Shown: positions 32,788-41,845, numbered from the stretch's first letter. The stretch is 64,000 bases of DNA from Ponticaulis profundi (GCF_042659465.1 NZ_JBHSSW010000008.1:1-64000); one strand, 5' to 3'. Notes: generated from the letters alone by a model not told the origin. A program made the numbers and translations.

Positions 32788-34206
32788 TTAGGCAGACCAA
32801 TTCACGCTGGCGAGAACCGCAACAGCGTTGTCGCGACGCTTCATCCAGTTCAGAATGCGCTCAGCTCGGAAGCCAACCATATTATTCTGCCAGAGTGAGA
32901 CCAGGGAGGCTCCAGTTCCTGCGATCCCGGAGGCCGTTGGCGCATCGTTCATCTCAAGAGACGCTTCGCGAGACATATCGACAGTGATACCGCCTTCGTC
33001 TGCGAAGAAGATTTCTGACGCCTTCACGAGAGCAACAATTGCGCCTGCGTCTTCCTCACCAGCACCGTCCGGATCATATGCGCCAGGCACATATTCGGAA
33101 GTGATCACAGGCTTGCCGTTGAACACACCGCCCTCTGGGGTGATGCCAGGAAACTCTGGCTGGCCAAGAGGATTGGTCATCATCGACAAGGCTTCAGCCA
33201 CACCTTCCGGCATGACGTAGACCGCGCCAGCAGATGTGCTGTTGTTAGTACGGAACGTCGCAGAAAGGGCGCGAAGGTCAGCACGGATCGCATCAGCATC
33301 ATTGCCGCTCGACATGATCGGCGTGACGCCGTTCGTGATCGATGCTGGCGACACATCAGCGACAGCAGCTTTCGCAGGGTCAATGAAGTCCCTGTCAAGG
33401 CGTTCGATAAGAGCGGCCGCAAGTTCGTCACGAATCCACGCGTCTGCAGCCACAGAAGAGCGGCGAAGCATTTCCTCAGTGATTGCGGCAATAGTCGCCA
33501 CCTTCAAAGGCTCGAGTTTCTTGCGCTCCGTTCCCCACTTGGTCAGCGGCTTAGGCTTACCCTCACCGACCCAGTAACCTTGTCCGCCGCTGCTCTGCAC
33601 GAGAACAGGAACGTCAAATGGGATCGAGCGCAAGCCGGGAATGTTGCCCGTACCGAAGCGGCCCAGGATGGTCTGTGGACGCAGGAACTCAACGAAATCT
33701 GCAAAAGCATTGCCTTCAGTGATGAGGTTTCCGGCCCATGAGTCATCCTGCGTGTTTGCAGGTGTAACTGCGGCCTTGGTGAAGTGCCCGAAAACATCCG
33801 AGTCTTCGCCGTACATTTTGCGAGCGACGTCGCGAACGTTTTCGGTCTCGAGTTTCGCGACGGCCTTCACCTTCGCAATTCGAGCGAAAGCGATACCGGG
33901 AGCCAGCTTCTTTTGAGCCTTGACCGTAGCAGGAACCGTTGGATTGCGGGATTCTGATGCGGCTTTGGCGTTGGAACCGTCAACCGGCTTTGCGGTGGCG
34001 ATTGCCATCTTTTCCATTTGACGCAGGCGACCGAGGTGCTTCTCAACAGAATCGTTCTCTGCTTGCAGCTCGTCGAACTGCTCCTGTGCCGCAGCATCAA
34101 GGGTTTCGCCCTTGTCAGATGCTTCGTCCATCAGGGACTTCATTGTTGCGACGTTTGAAGCGTGCTTCGCCTCAAACGCCGCGATTTGCTCAGCATAAGT
34201 AGCCAT
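32788..34206 (-). CDS. Major capsid protein (HK97 fold)
   Basis: The 472 residues start with a coiled-coil delta/scaffold domain (about 1-70), a linker with the protease-cut region, then the HK97 fold: FGHFTKAAVTPANTQDDSWAGNLITEGNAFADF, KLEPLKVATIAAITEEMLRRSS, and the final FRAERILNWMKRRDNAVAVL. The protease in the next upstream gene should remove the N-terminal part during maturation. The leader carries GACGCGCC (34231-34238) and an AGAAGGACA ribosome region, also found before the distal tail gene. Confidence 0.95.
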   Translation of the reverse strand: MATYAEQIAAFEAKHASNVATMKSLMDEASDKGETLDAAAQEQFDELQAENDSVEKHLGRLRQMEKMAIATAKPVDGSNAKAASESRNPTVPATVKAQKKLAPGIAFARIAKVKAVAKLETENVRDVARKMYGEDSDVFGHFTKAAVTPANTQDDSWAGNLITEGNAFADFVEFLRPQTILGRFGTGNIPGLRSIPFDVPVLVQSSGGQGYWVGEGKPKPLTKWGTERKKLEPLKVATIAAITEEMLRRSSVAADAWIRDELAAALIERLDRDFIDPAKAAVADVSPASITNGVTPIMSSGNDADAIRADLRALSATFRTNNSTSAGAVYVMPEGVAEALSMMTNPLGQPEFPGITPEGGVFNGKPVITSEYVPGAYDPDGAGEEDAGAIVALVKASEIFFADEGGITVDMSREASLEMNDAPTASGIAGTGASLVSLWQNNMVGFRAERILNWMKRRDNAVAVLASVNWSA

Positions 34207-34313
34207 ATTGGACTGTCCTTCTATGGGAATGACGCGCCTTCGCGGCGGGTCGGTGCAGCCTTGTCCAGGGGCCGGATAAGATGCGAGGCAGGCTCGCGAA
34301 TGGACGTTCGCCG
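34207..34313. other. 107-bp structured leader of the capsid gene
   Basis: The gap holds a GC-rich stem (CGCC/GGCG, plus strand 34234-34247 region) followed on the minus strand by AGAAGGACA (34214-34222). The distal tail leader (14779-14815) has the same two elements in the same order. Confidence 0.4.
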
Positions 34314-34979
34314 TTATCGATGGATTTTGTTGATCACAAACGGCTTTGCCCGAACGCGGGCTGTATCGGCCAATTTGACCACACGGTGGCCCGTCTTGGC
34401 TGATGTGGCAGACCCCGTTTTGCCGGACGCGGCGAGGTCTGTTGAAATCGGTTTTGGAAGCGCATGCTCCAGTGCACCGGCTTCCTTTCGGAGCTGCTGG
34501 TCGTAACTCTTCACGGCATCGATAATCGCGGAAGCATTCATCGGAATCGTAACAAGCGACAGCTCGAAGATCTCGACCTCCTGGAAGTCGATACCGCCTT
34601 CATCAAGGAAAGCATATTTCAGAGGCCGGAAACCAATACTAACAGCCCGAACAAGACCGGCTTTCAGCTCGCCCCACGCTGTATCGACACGATCCTTAAG
34701 CGGTCCTGGTTCCTTGATGACAGGGATTGTTGCCGTGAACCTGATGCCCTTTTCGGTTGGCTTCTCGAATCTGACACTCCCAACCGGCGCATCGTGCCGA
34801 TGCTGGTGCAACAAAACGAGCGGATTCTTGAAAACCGCTCCCAACGGGTTGATCGTGTCCTGTACGCGATCCGGCTCAGGGGTTGTCGCCCATCCGCTGA
34901 ACTCTCGCTTTTCTTCATCGAGCGCTTTTGTCTCAATGAAGGCGTAGGCACGGCTGGTCATGTCCATGACATCTTCCAT
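34314..34979 (-). CDS. HK97-family prohead protease
   Basis: The 221-residue protein follows the U35 prohead protease pattern: FSGWATTPEPDRVQDTINP, the PLVLLHQHRHDAPVGSV motif with the active His, and GLVRAVSIGFRP with the active Ser, then the EIFELSLVTIPMN strand. It matures the capsid. The ATG at 34979 is six bases from GGGAG; an ATG at 34985 is too close to it. Confidence 0.95.
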   Translation of the reverse strand: MEDVMDMTSRAYAFIETKALDEEKREFSGWATTPEPDRVQDTINPLGAVFKNPLVLLHQHRHDAPVGSVRFEKPTEKGIRFTATIPVIKEPGPLKDRVDTAWGELKAGLVRAVSIGFRPLKYAFLDEGGIDFQEVEIFELSLVTIPMNASAIIDAVKSYDQQLRKEAGALEHALPKPISTDLAASGKTGSATSAKTGHRVVKLADTARVRAKPFVINKIHR

Positions 34980-34992
34980 CGCCATCTCCCTG

Positions 34993-36666
34993 TTATCCCA
35001 TGATCATCATCTGGTATTGCGGCTTGCGCTTCGCTTCTGGGTTCCGGCTCATCACCGTTACCGCGTCGAAAAGCGCCATAGCCGGGTCAATCTTTGCATC
35101 GCCCGCATTTGCCTTCGTCGCCCGGATCGCTGTCGCTGTTGGCTCAATTTTGATATTTCCGACACACCACGACATGAGGGCAGATCCGTCATGCTTGAGC
35201 GTACCGTTTGCGAGCTTACGTTCTGCCGTCTTGATTGCATTCATCATCGCGTACCCTTGGGGCGCACCGACGATCTTTCCGCTCTCTGGCGTCACACCGA
35301 TTTCTGCGAGCGCATCGATCAGTTCACCGAGTCCGGCAGGGTCTGCCGCAACCGAGGCCAACAATCCGCGCTCATCGACGTCGCCAACGATCTCGACAAT
35401 GGCTCTCACATCATCCAGCTCATCGCCAACGATCGTCAGATCGCCATCTTTCTCGAAATCGCGCAGACGGGAAGCTATCCCCTTGCGCCGCTCAAGAACG
35501 CTCTGGTGTGCCCAGGCATGTGACCACGCGAGCCAATTCTTTGTTTTGCGCTCACGCCCCAGAACCGTTAGGCCAAACAGGTCATCCAGACCGCCGCCGT
35601 CGACCCCCACGACAACAACTTCAGAGCGCTCCAAAACGTCTTCAAGCGGCAGTGTATCTGCTTGCTTCGACCAGTAATCAGCGCCCGGCCAGCGGTTGGC
35701 GCGGAGGTTCATTCCGATTTCAATATTCAGGTGCTTTGCGAAAAACGTTGCTCTAGTCGCAGCGTCTTTCCCTAGTTCTTTACCCATTTCCCGAACAAGC
35801 CAGTCTTTTGAGACAGACCGCCCAAGATTCGGGTTCGTGATGTAAAAGTTCTCCGGGTCGAGATACGCCTCTTGCTCGATCATCTCCCTTGGGAACTCGT
35901 AAATAATCGGCAGGAACCGCTTATCTTGAATTCTACCGTCTCGAACATCGCGTGCGTAATCGAGCTTATCCTTGAACACACCGGCTGGTGGCTCATCTGA
36001 CTGCGTAGTCGTGTAGATCAGAAAGCCTTCAGGCCTTGAAACCAGACCGCCGGTCGCCTCTCGCAACATCGCGTCCGCGTTCGGACGTTTACCCAATATC
36101 CAAAGCTCATCGATCAGGATCCGACCGGACTTTTTACCACCCACCGTATCGGTATCAGCGGCCACCACTTTCAGCACTGAGTTCGTGACCCGGTGCGTAA
36201 TCTTCCTCACATGATCCTGAACATGCAGGAGGTCGGAAAGCTCAGGGTCTGCTCGAACCATTGCGGCCGCAGGATTGTAGCTGTTGTCCGCGACCTCCTT
36301 CGTCGGAGCCAGGATCAACAATTCGTCGTCTTCGCGCCATCCGACAATGAGCGCGGTTAACATGATGCCGGCCGCTAACGTCGATTTTGAGTTCTTCTTC
36401 GAGATACAGAGAAAGAACTCCGAAATGAGCTGATCGCCCGTTTCAGGATCATTCGCCCCGAAAATTGCCGCCACCAGATCAAAGACCCACTCGTCAGTAA
36501 CTTCGGCGAATGTCGGCTTACCCGGCAGATCTGGAACACGAAGCGATTTGAATACGCTCAGCGCATACTCGGCCTCCGATGGAAACAACGGATCAAACGG
36601 GATCAGGCTTCGCTTTTCAACGATACGACTTTTCCAATCCGAACAAGCCGTAGTCCACTCCGTCAT
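34993..36666 (-). CDS. Terminase large subunit
   Basis: At 557 residues, it matches the Terminase_1 family: ISKKNSKSTLAAGIMLTALIVGW as the Walker A-type region, LIDELWILG as Walker B, then the TTQSDEP coupling motif, and VVVGVDGGGLDDLFGLTVLG with the nuclease-site Asp residues. It powers DNA packaging and cuts the concatemer. It overlaps the small subunit gene by an ATGA. Confidence 0.95.
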   Translation of the reverse strand: MTEWTTACSDWKSRIVEKRSLIPFDPLFPSEAEYALSVFKSLRVPDLPGKPTFAEVTDEWVFDLVAAIFGANDPETGDQLISEFFLCISKKNSKSTLAAGIMLTALIVGWREDDELLILAPTKEVADNSYNPAAAMVRADPELSDLLHVQDHVRKITHRVTNSVLKVVAADTDTVGGKKSGRILIDELWILGKRPNADAMLREATGGLVSRPEGFLIYTTTQSDEPPAGVFKDKLDYARDVRDGRIQDKRFLPIIYEFPREMIEQEAYLDPENFYITNPNLGRSVSKDWLVREMGKELGKDAATRATFFAKHLNIEIGMNLRANRWPGADYWSKQADTLPLEDVLERSEVVVVGVDGGGLDDLFGLTVLGRERKTKNWLAWSHAWAHQSVLERRKGIASRLRDFEKDGDLTIVGDELDDVRAIVEIVGDVDERGLLASVAADPAGLGELIDALAEIGVTPESGKIVGAPQGYAMMNAIKTAERKLANGTLKHDGSALMSWCVGNIKIEPTATAIRATKANAGDAKIDPAMALFDAVTVMSRNPEAKRKPQYQMMIMG

Positions 36667-37223
36667 TTGCTGTTGTCGACCGCCAACTTAGGCCCGCCAC
36701 GCGGCGCGAACCTGCCTTTTGCAACCTCTTCAGCCGCCTCTTGCCTCTTCGCCTTCTTACCCTGCGTTTGCTGCGACTCATTCCAAGTCTTAAATGCGGT
36801 CGCCAGCGCCTTAATGACATTTGCTCGCCCTGGCAGCTCAATGGCTTTCAACATTGCTGCCTTTCGTCGAGGATCTTTCTCATGAAGCTCGATCATCTCC
36901 GCGAGCTCAGCATGATGTGTAGTCGACGCGTCCAGTTCATCTAGCAAGCGGAAGATCAGGTTATGCCCCTTGCCGACGATCTGCTCAGGGTCCGTTGCGT
37001 CTATTCCAGCCATCTCGACCCGGTCAGCTCGGGGTGCGTCCTTGGTGCGCACCTTATTGCGCGCCTTTTTCGGCCTGTCCGGCCACCCTTCTTGCTTTGC
37101 CTTTTTACGAATTGCCGACTCTGAGACCTGATACCAGGTAGCTAACCACCTGATACTTTTATCAGATTTCTCCCAGTCGGATCGTATTTGCTGCCAATCA
37201 ATATTCTTTTTCTTTTCAGTCAT
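36663..37223 (-). CDS. Terminase small subunit
   Basis: The 186-residue product has an N-terminal DNA-binding helix-turn-helix (WLATWYQVSESAIRKKAKQEGW) followed by a basic linker and a helical assembly domain, as in small terminases. The ATG at 37223 sits beside the candidate cos region. It should recognise the packaging site. Confidence 0.82.
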   Translation of the reverse strand: MTEKKKNIDWQQIRSDWEKSDKSIRWLATWYQVSESAIRKKAKQEGWPDRPKKARNKVRTKDAPRADRVEMAGIDATDPEQIVGKGHNLIFRLLDELDASTTHHAELAEMIELHEKDPRRKAAMLKAIELPGRANVIKALATAFKTWNESQQTQGKKAKRQEAAEEVAKGRFAPRGGPKLAVDNSK

Positions 37224-37344
37224 TCTGTGAAGTGCGCACTGGTGCGCACCCTCCAACTTCCCACCGAGGATTTTTTCTACACATGGGAGGACAGGCGGTT
37301 TCCGGGGTCGGTCGATATTCGATTTTTGAATACCCCCCCTACCT
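37224..37344. other. Terminase-HNH gap with palindromes and repeats
   Basis: The 121-bp gap holds two GTGCGCAC palindromes two bases apart (37232-37239, 37242-37249) and the first ATTCGATTTTTGAATA copy (37317-37332). A further GTGCGCAC copy lies within the small-subunit gene near 37053. Confidence 0.6.
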
Positions 37345-37362
37345 TCATTCGATTTCCGAATA
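37317..37362. promoter_or_regulatory. Candidate cos site
   Basis: ATTCGATTTTTGAATA (37317-37332) and ATTCGATTTCCGAATA (37347-37362) differ at two bases and flank a C-run (CCCCCCC, 37333-37339). Each copy is also nearly self-complementary (ATTC...GAAT). Direct repeats flanking a G/C run between the HNH gene and the small terminase gene is where cos lies in HK97-like phages. Assignment is inference. Confidence 0.45.
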
Positions 37363-37752
37363 CTGGTCGCGCTCAAGCTTCTGCTTGTCCGAGCTGTGAC
37401 AGGTTGCACACAAGGCTTGTAAGTTTTTCCGATCGAAGAAGAGCGCGGGATTATTGCGGTGCGGGATCTTATGATCAGCCACCAGCTTGCTGGTATCGGC
37501 TTCTGTCTTACCGCACATGGCGCAGGTGAAGCCTGCGGCAAGCAACGTCTGCCATCTTAGGCCGTCTCTACCCTCTTTGCTGTCAGAGCCTCTCCAGCGG
37601 CGGCTGTTGTAAAGGTTGTGGCCCTTCTGCTCTCGCTTGTATCGGCTCTTGCTGGCTTCGTCCTTTGGTACTTGGAGCTTTGGAGTAAGCGCGGTGAGTC
37701 TAGACCGTGGCGCCGGTAAGCGAGGCAACGTAGCTTCCCTTGTTCGGTTCAT
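37345..37752 (-). CDS. HNH endonuclease of the packaging module
   Basis: The 135-residue product has CAMCG, LVADHKIPHRNNPALFFDRKNLQALCATCH: a treble-clef HNH with His-Asn-His and four Cys. HNH genes next to terminase are needed with terminase for cos cutting in HK97-type phages. Its end overlaps the second cos-like repeat. Confidence 0.9.
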   Translation of the reverse strand: MNRTREATLPRLPAPRSRLTALTPKLQVPKDEASKSRYKREQKGHNLYNSRRWRGSDSKEGRDGLRWQTLLAAGFTCAMCGKTEADTSKLVADHKIPHRNNPALFFDRKNLQALCATCHSSDKQKLERDQYSEIE

Positions 37753-37758
37753 CGGTCA

Positions 37759-38154
37759 TCATTTGGCCGGGTTTTCGTATTTGTGATTATCATCAAGCGG
37801 GTTCTTACGTCGCCCAGTTATGAGCGCTCTAATGCCGGAGTGCACATCTGTGCGCCCGTCATCAAATGTTTCGCTTGGGAATGGCTTTTTCTGATCCGCT
37901 TCCATTTGCATCACACGAGCTTCTAGCTTGGCGATACGGCGCTTAAGGGCTTCTATTTCGTCTTGATCACGGTTGCTCATGGTTTCGGCTCCCTGATCGA
38001 ACAAAACTTTTATGACTTGTTGCTTCGGCTTAACGGATGATCCGCCCTTTGGGGGTGGCGTGGTGTATGAAGAAGCTGGCGGCTTCCCATTCGGAACAGG
38101 TCCGATATTTTCGGCGTTCTTATTCATTCGGAAAATCCTTGAGAGCGCGCTCAT
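37759..38154 (-). CDS. Hypothetical coiled-coil protein, 131 aa
   Basis: A central coiled coil (EALKRRIAKLEARVMQMEADQ) is flanked by Pro- and Gly-rich segments. The coil is similar to that of the next upstream protein (LEARVMQ in both), which suggests duplication or a common assembly partner. It starts by a TGATG overlap. Confidence 0.55.
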   Translation of the reverse strand: MSALSRIFRMNKNAENIGPVPNGKPPASSYTTPPPKGGSSVKPKQQVIKVLFDQGAETMSNRDQDEIEALKRRIAKLEARVMQMEADQKKPFPSETFDDGRTDVHSGIRALITGRRKNPLDDNHKYENPAK

Positions 38155-38522
38155 CACTTCACCGCTTTCAGAACGCTCTCGGCCAATGCGCGCATATCGA
38201 TGTGGCCGTCGACGATGTAGGTTTCGCCGCCATTGAGCGTGGAGATACATACGCCAGCGATAGCGCCTCCGCTGCCCTCTATAGCGTCAATGAGAACCCC
38301 CATCATATCCTCGACGCTCATATCAGGCTTTGGTGTGCTGTCCTGCATTACGCGGGCTTCGAGCATGTTCAGCTTGTTTCTGAGGTCTTTGATCTCTTCA
38401 CGGGCGTCGAATGGGCGGCAGGAGGAGTCCGGTGTCTTAGCGGTATAGAACATCTTCTCTCGCTGTGCGCGCTCTTGCTGTTGCTTGGCTGCTTCAAAGT
38501 CTGAGGTCGAAACGGCTGCCAT
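38154..38522 (-). CDS. Hypothetical coiled-coil protein, 122 aa
   Basis: An N-terminal coiled coil (about 5-65, with EEIKDLRNKLNMLEARVMQ) is followed by a small alpha/beta domain (MMGVLIDAIEGSGGAIAGVCI). Shares its LEARVMQ coil with the downstream gene. No family recognised. Confidence 0.55.
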   Translation of the reverse strand: MAAVSTSDFEAAKQQQERAQREKMFYTAKTPDSSCRPFDAREEIKDLRNKLNMLEARVMQDSTPKPDMSVEDMMGVLIDAIEGSGGAIAGVCISTLNGGETYIVDGHIDMRALAESVLKAVK

Positions 38523-38728
38523 CAGTAAAATACTTCCTCAACATCGACACACGCTTCGATCACATCATAGACGCGATCGATCTCCGCCTGTGCCTTGGTC
38601 GCGTTATGCGGTGCCCAGTCTTCCGGTTCACCATATTTGTCATAGATCGCGTTGATATCGCGCTCAGCAGCTTTCCAGTCAGCTTCGGTTGGCTGGGTGA
38701 CGCGGACGGCAATCGTGATCTCGCTCAT
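38522..38728 (-). CDS. Hypothetical protein, 68 aa
   Basis: A small acidic protein (MSEITIAVRVTQPTEADWKAAER...) likely forming a beta-hairpin and two helices. It is joined to both neighbours by 1-bp overlaps. Function unknown. Confidence 0.5.
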   Translation of the reverse strand: MSEITIAVRVTQPTEADWKAAERDINAIYDKYGEPEDWAPHNATKAQAEIDRVYDVIEACVDVEEVFY

Positions 38729-38937
38729 CAGCCAATCGCCTTCTTAGCTGTAACCCGGCCATAGATCGCAATAAGTGAACCAATGCCGGATCCAATGCTT
38801 GCGAGCAGGACAGAAAGCGTCTCAGCGTCTTCCGGGCCAATCGTGTAGCCCGCCGTGCCAAGTGCGGCAGAGGCAATGGCAATAATGCCGCCCCATACCG
38901 CTTTGCTGGCGTACCAGGGCTTCACATATGATTGCAT
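38728..38937 (-). CDS. Holin-like small membrane protein, 69 aa
   Basis: The sequence KPWYASKAVWGGIIAIASAALG, followed by a second membrane segment and LIAIYGRVTAKKAIG, closely follows a class of short two-helix phage holin-like proteins. Start at 38937 behind GGAG. It lies 31 kb from the endolysin gene, among small genes before the packaging module. Confidence 0.6.
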   Translation of the reverse strand: MQSYVKPWYASKAVWGGIIAIASAALGTAGYTIGPEDAETLSVLLASIGSGIGSLIAIYGRVTAKKAIG

Positions 38938-39122
38938 ATTGCTCTCCATGTGGGGGAACCACCCGGCATTCATCTGCTTGGCGTCAAGGGGAAACGTTAT
39001 GTGTCAGATATTCGCCGGGTGGAAACTTGGGGCCAGAAACGCAAAAAGCCCCGCGCTTGGCAGGGCTTTGAAGTCATTGTTCCGACTATGGATTAATGCA
39101 GTAAGGTGATTTGCGGCGGTCG

Positions 39123-39665
39123 TCAAGCGGCCTTCATGATCCCTTTTTCGTAATACCGAGCCAGCGCATTGAGGCCGTGAATGACCTCCACGTCATCGGG
39201 CGGCGCGATACCTTGTGTAATTAGCGTGAGAATGGCCCGCTTGGTACTGCTGCCGGCATCATGGAGAACATTTAGCGCCTTCAGATAGCGATCCTTTGCC
39301 CGCTCATCGAATGGCGTTGGCTCACCACTTCCGCCACCGCGTGAGCCCTCCATATCGATTCCGCCAGGCGGCTTCATGCCAATGGATATCAGCCAGTGAT
39401 AGTGATCCCGATCGAACCGAAGCCCTGCGTCTCGCTGCTGTGTGCTTAGGTAGCTCAACCGATAGAGTATGTGGTCGACTTCGCAATGCTCTGACCGATC
39501 GTACCCCATTGCGCTTCGGATCTCCAAATGCCGCTCGTGCGGTCCAGGCCGATCATCACGAACGGTCGAACCATTGGGGTGGCGCCGCACCCCTGCCCGA
39601 ATATCCATCGGGTTAGTCGGCTTTGCGGTCTTGCGTGGTCGACCTACTCTTTTCCGTTTCGCCAT
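39123..39665 (-). CDS. Hypothetical DNA-binding-like protein, 180 aa
   Basis: A very basic N-terminus (AKRKRVGRPRKTAKP, an AT-hook-like GRPRK) precedes a mostly helical domain. The last 50 residues form helices (TKRAILTLITQGIAPPDDVEVIHGLNALARYYEKG). The position after replication genes and before late genes is where late antiterminators often lie, but no such family is recognised. The start at 39665 has GGAGACGAGAC upstream. Confidence 0.55.
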   Translation of the reverse strand: MAKRKRVGRPRKTAKPTNPMDIRAGVRRHPNGSTVRDDRPGPHERHLEIRSAMGYDRSEHCEVDHILYRLSYLSTQQRDAGLRFDRDHYHWLISIGMKPPGGIDMEGSRGGGSGEPTPFDERAKDRYLKALNVLHDAGSSTKRAILTLITQGIAPPDDVEVIHGLNALARYYEKGIMKAA

Positions 39666-39753
39666 GTCTCGTCTCCTATCTGTCTTCACTCTGAGTCTGT
39701 GTTCTTCTCTCTCTTCCAGATCATGCTGGTTGGAGAGAACCTGAGCATTTCAA

Positions 39754-39903
39754 CTAGGGCTCTCGGGTTCCGCTGGACACACTTCGCCCAGCGAAGGGAC
39801 GAAGTGTTGACTTCAACTGAGGGTCATCTGGGACACGCAATATCACTCCATCGAGGCGGATGCGCTTTGTCTGCGCGGGATCGGGGTTAGGCTGTCGATC
39901 CAT
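39754..39903 (-). CDS. Hypothetical protein, 49 aa
   Basis: A short basic peptide (MDRQPNPDPAQTKRIRLDGVILRVPDD...) read from the ATG at 39903. The frame stays open upstream to an ATG at 40152 with a TTGGAG ribosome-like site, which would give 132 residues of low-complexity Pro/Arg-rich sequence. The short form is preferred. Confidence 0.35.
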   Translation of the reverse strand: MDRQPNPDPAQTKRIRLDGVILRVPDDPQLKSTLRPFAGRSVSSGTREP

Positions 39904-40199
39904 GTCCGTCGCTTCGCTCTCCTTTCGGAAACCTAGCGGCACCTGTCCGCGCCCCTCGATGTCGAAACGCGGCAGGCTGCACCACCTGAGGGTGCATCCA
40001 GTGTGGGCAAGCGCTCGTGTGAGCGCGCTGTCTGACCCTTTCGCTTCCACCCCATTCCGGGCGGGGGCTACTCGTGAGGGGCCTATGTCGCTCTCTTGCG
40101 GCGAGAACACCGGGGGCTTGCCATCCCCATGCCGATCAATCCGTATGCGCATCGCACTCCAATTGACTTGCCCGAACAGCGCTCCGGGCGATGTTTTCG
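39904..40199. other. 296-bp stretch without a sure gene
   Basis: Between the HNH gene at 40200 and the peptide gene at 39754 both strands are open in some frames, none convincing. A possible N-terminal extension of the 39754 gene is the only candidate. No promoter was recognised. Confidence 0.4.
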
Positions 40200-40916
40200 C
40201 TACCCCATCTGAGAATCCTCAAGCCAAGCCCAAGTTCTGCGAGCAGCAATATCAGCGATGGTGTGTCGGCTAACTCCATACTCGCGGGCTAAAGCGCGGC
40301 GCGTGTTGCCGTCAGCAATAAGGCGTCTGATCTGATGTACGTCGGATTCCGTAAGCACAGCCTTAGGGTTCCGTTCACCCATGGTGTGAGTGCCATGTTC
40401 AGCCCGGTCCTTTTGGTTTTCAGATGCTGTGGCCCATCGAAGGTGGCGCGGATTTATACAACCCTCGTGGCCCATGCCGCAGCTGTGTGCTGCTTCGTGC
40501 CTAGGCGTCGGCGGTGTGCCATGCGCGCGCTCACAGACAACACGGGACACGATGCATTTGCGACCGTTGAGCACGATACGAGCCCTGCCATCAAGACCTT
40601 TTCCAAACGGCCAAGGAATGCAGTCGTCAGTATCCGCAGCCAAGGCTGCTTCAAGAAAGGCAAGCGGCTCCCCCTGCGCGGTGCGACCGGCCAACGGATC
40701 GCCGTGACGCTGCCAGCGAAGATAATGAGAACTACACCAACCACGCGCTACGTGCGGCTTGCTGCAGTAAGGAATTGAGCATATGTGAGGGGAAGCCATG
40801 ACGTGATCCTTCCGTGATCCGTTGGGGTTAGAGCCGTCAGGGTGCGTCAACACCTTGTCGGCTCGTTCTTTATGCGGACGAATTGAGAACATAGCAAGAA
40901 CTGCTTCGCGCTTCAT
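40200..40916 (-). CDS. HNH endonuclease with zinc finger and helix-turn-helix
   Basis: The 238-residue protein has an N-terminal CSIPYCSKPHVARGWCSSHY zinc motif (about residues 46-65), an HNH_3-like core (EAAHSCGMGHEGCINPRHLRWAT) and a C-terminal helix-turn-helix (RALAREYGVSRHTIADIA). It is inserted in the primase operon with an ATGA overlap, as mobile endonucleases often are. It is a relative of the gene at 2547. Confidence 0.85.
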   Translation of the reverse strand: MKREAVLAMFSIRPHKERADKVLTHPDGSNPNGSRKDHVMASPHICSIPYCSKPHVARGWCSSHYLRWQRHGDPLAGRTAQGEPLAFLEAALAADTDDCIPWPFGKGLDGRARIVLNGRKCIVSRVVCERAHGTPPTPRHEAAHSCGMGHEGCINPRHLRWATASENQKDRAEHGTHTMGERNPKAVLTESDVHQIRRLIADGNTRRALAREYGVSRHTIADIAARRTWAWLEDSQMG

Positions 40917-41845
40917 GGGGCAACCCCCTTCAGATGCAACGCAACAGCCCTCAGCCCCTCATCAGATTGAAAATCATTGAAGTCCTGCTCGACATTCGGC
41001 GGCATGGTCCAGACATGCCCGGATCTGCGGGCGTAAAACTCCCCAGTCCCCTGCCCATCAAATTGAGCAACTGGATTGTCATTGTCGGCAGCTATGATCG
41101 AATACGGATGGTTTTTCGCGACCTTCTCAACATTGGACGCAGAGAAGCCGCAAAGAACCGTCGCTGAACGCCCCAGACGCCCCAGAGCAGCGCGTATAGT
41201 CAAGCCAGTAGCAAAACCCTCAGCGACCCATGTTTCGCGCCCTGTGGCGATACGGTGGCACGCGCCATCCATTTTCCCGCGCAGGATATTCTTTTTCTCA
41301 CCATCATCGCGGATAAATTGAACCGTCGTAATGGTCTTTCCGATCCGGCCCGGCACGACGAGAAGCGGCGCGTCAAACTCCATCATGGATTTCATCAGGC
41401 GCTCGCCAAAGCGATTGGCCGGGAAGTGTTTGCGCGGATCATCGTGCACAAGGGCCACCTCATCGGGAAAGCCCTTACGCTCAAGATATGGGTGTGTTTC
41501 CGGGCGGCATTCCCGGACGATGTCGGCGCAAATCTGCGCTACCGCGTTTTGCTCGCGCTCTGCGCGTTCCGCTCTTTCCCGCCGCTGCCTTGTGATCTCT
41601 GACCGCTCCCTATCGGACAGAACGCGCTGGCTATCGCCCGTAATACTGAATCTCTCTTCAATTCCGGTCGCGTAGTTCTTCGCAATACCGCCGCGCTGGT
41701 CGTCAAAAATCAGAACCCGGCCCGAGCGATTGCTTGCCTTCTTGCCAATCACGGGGGATTGCGACCAGACGCCCGGCGCGGTTCGCTGTGGAACACATAT
41801 GCCAACAGCATCGCAGGCCGCGCTCATAGCTTCATAAAGCGTCAT
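40913..41845 (-). CDS. Primase-type protein with Toprim domain
   Basis: The 310-residue protein resembles P4-alpha-type and phage primases: an N-terminal region (about 1-95), the ECRPETHPYLERKGF linker and a Toprim core (about 195-260) with Glu in TWVAEGFATGLTI and the Asp pair in IIAADND. No helicase part is present; the next gene upstream supplies a helicase. Role: primer synthesis for phage replication. Confidence 0.85.
   Translation of the reverse strand: MTLYEAMSAACDAVGICVPQRTAPGVWSQSPVIGKKASNRSGRVLIFDDQRGGIAKNYATGIEERFSITGDSQRVLSDRERSEITRQRRERAERAEREQNAVAQICADIVRECRPETHPYLERKGFPDEVALVHDDPRKHFPANRFGERLMKSMMEFDAPLLVVPGRIGKTITTVQFIRDDGEKKNILRGKMDGACHRIATGRETWVAEGFATGLTIRAALGRLGRSATVLCGFSASNVEKVAKNHPYSIIAADNDNPVAQFDGQGTGEFYARRSGHVWTMPPNVEQDFNDFQSDEGLRAVALHLKGVAP

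Noticed and set aside
39860..40273. 137-codon plus-strand frame in the 39.9-40.2 kb gap
   Set aside because: It is opposite to the operon direction, without ribosome site, and overlaps the HNH gene end; no domain was recognised.
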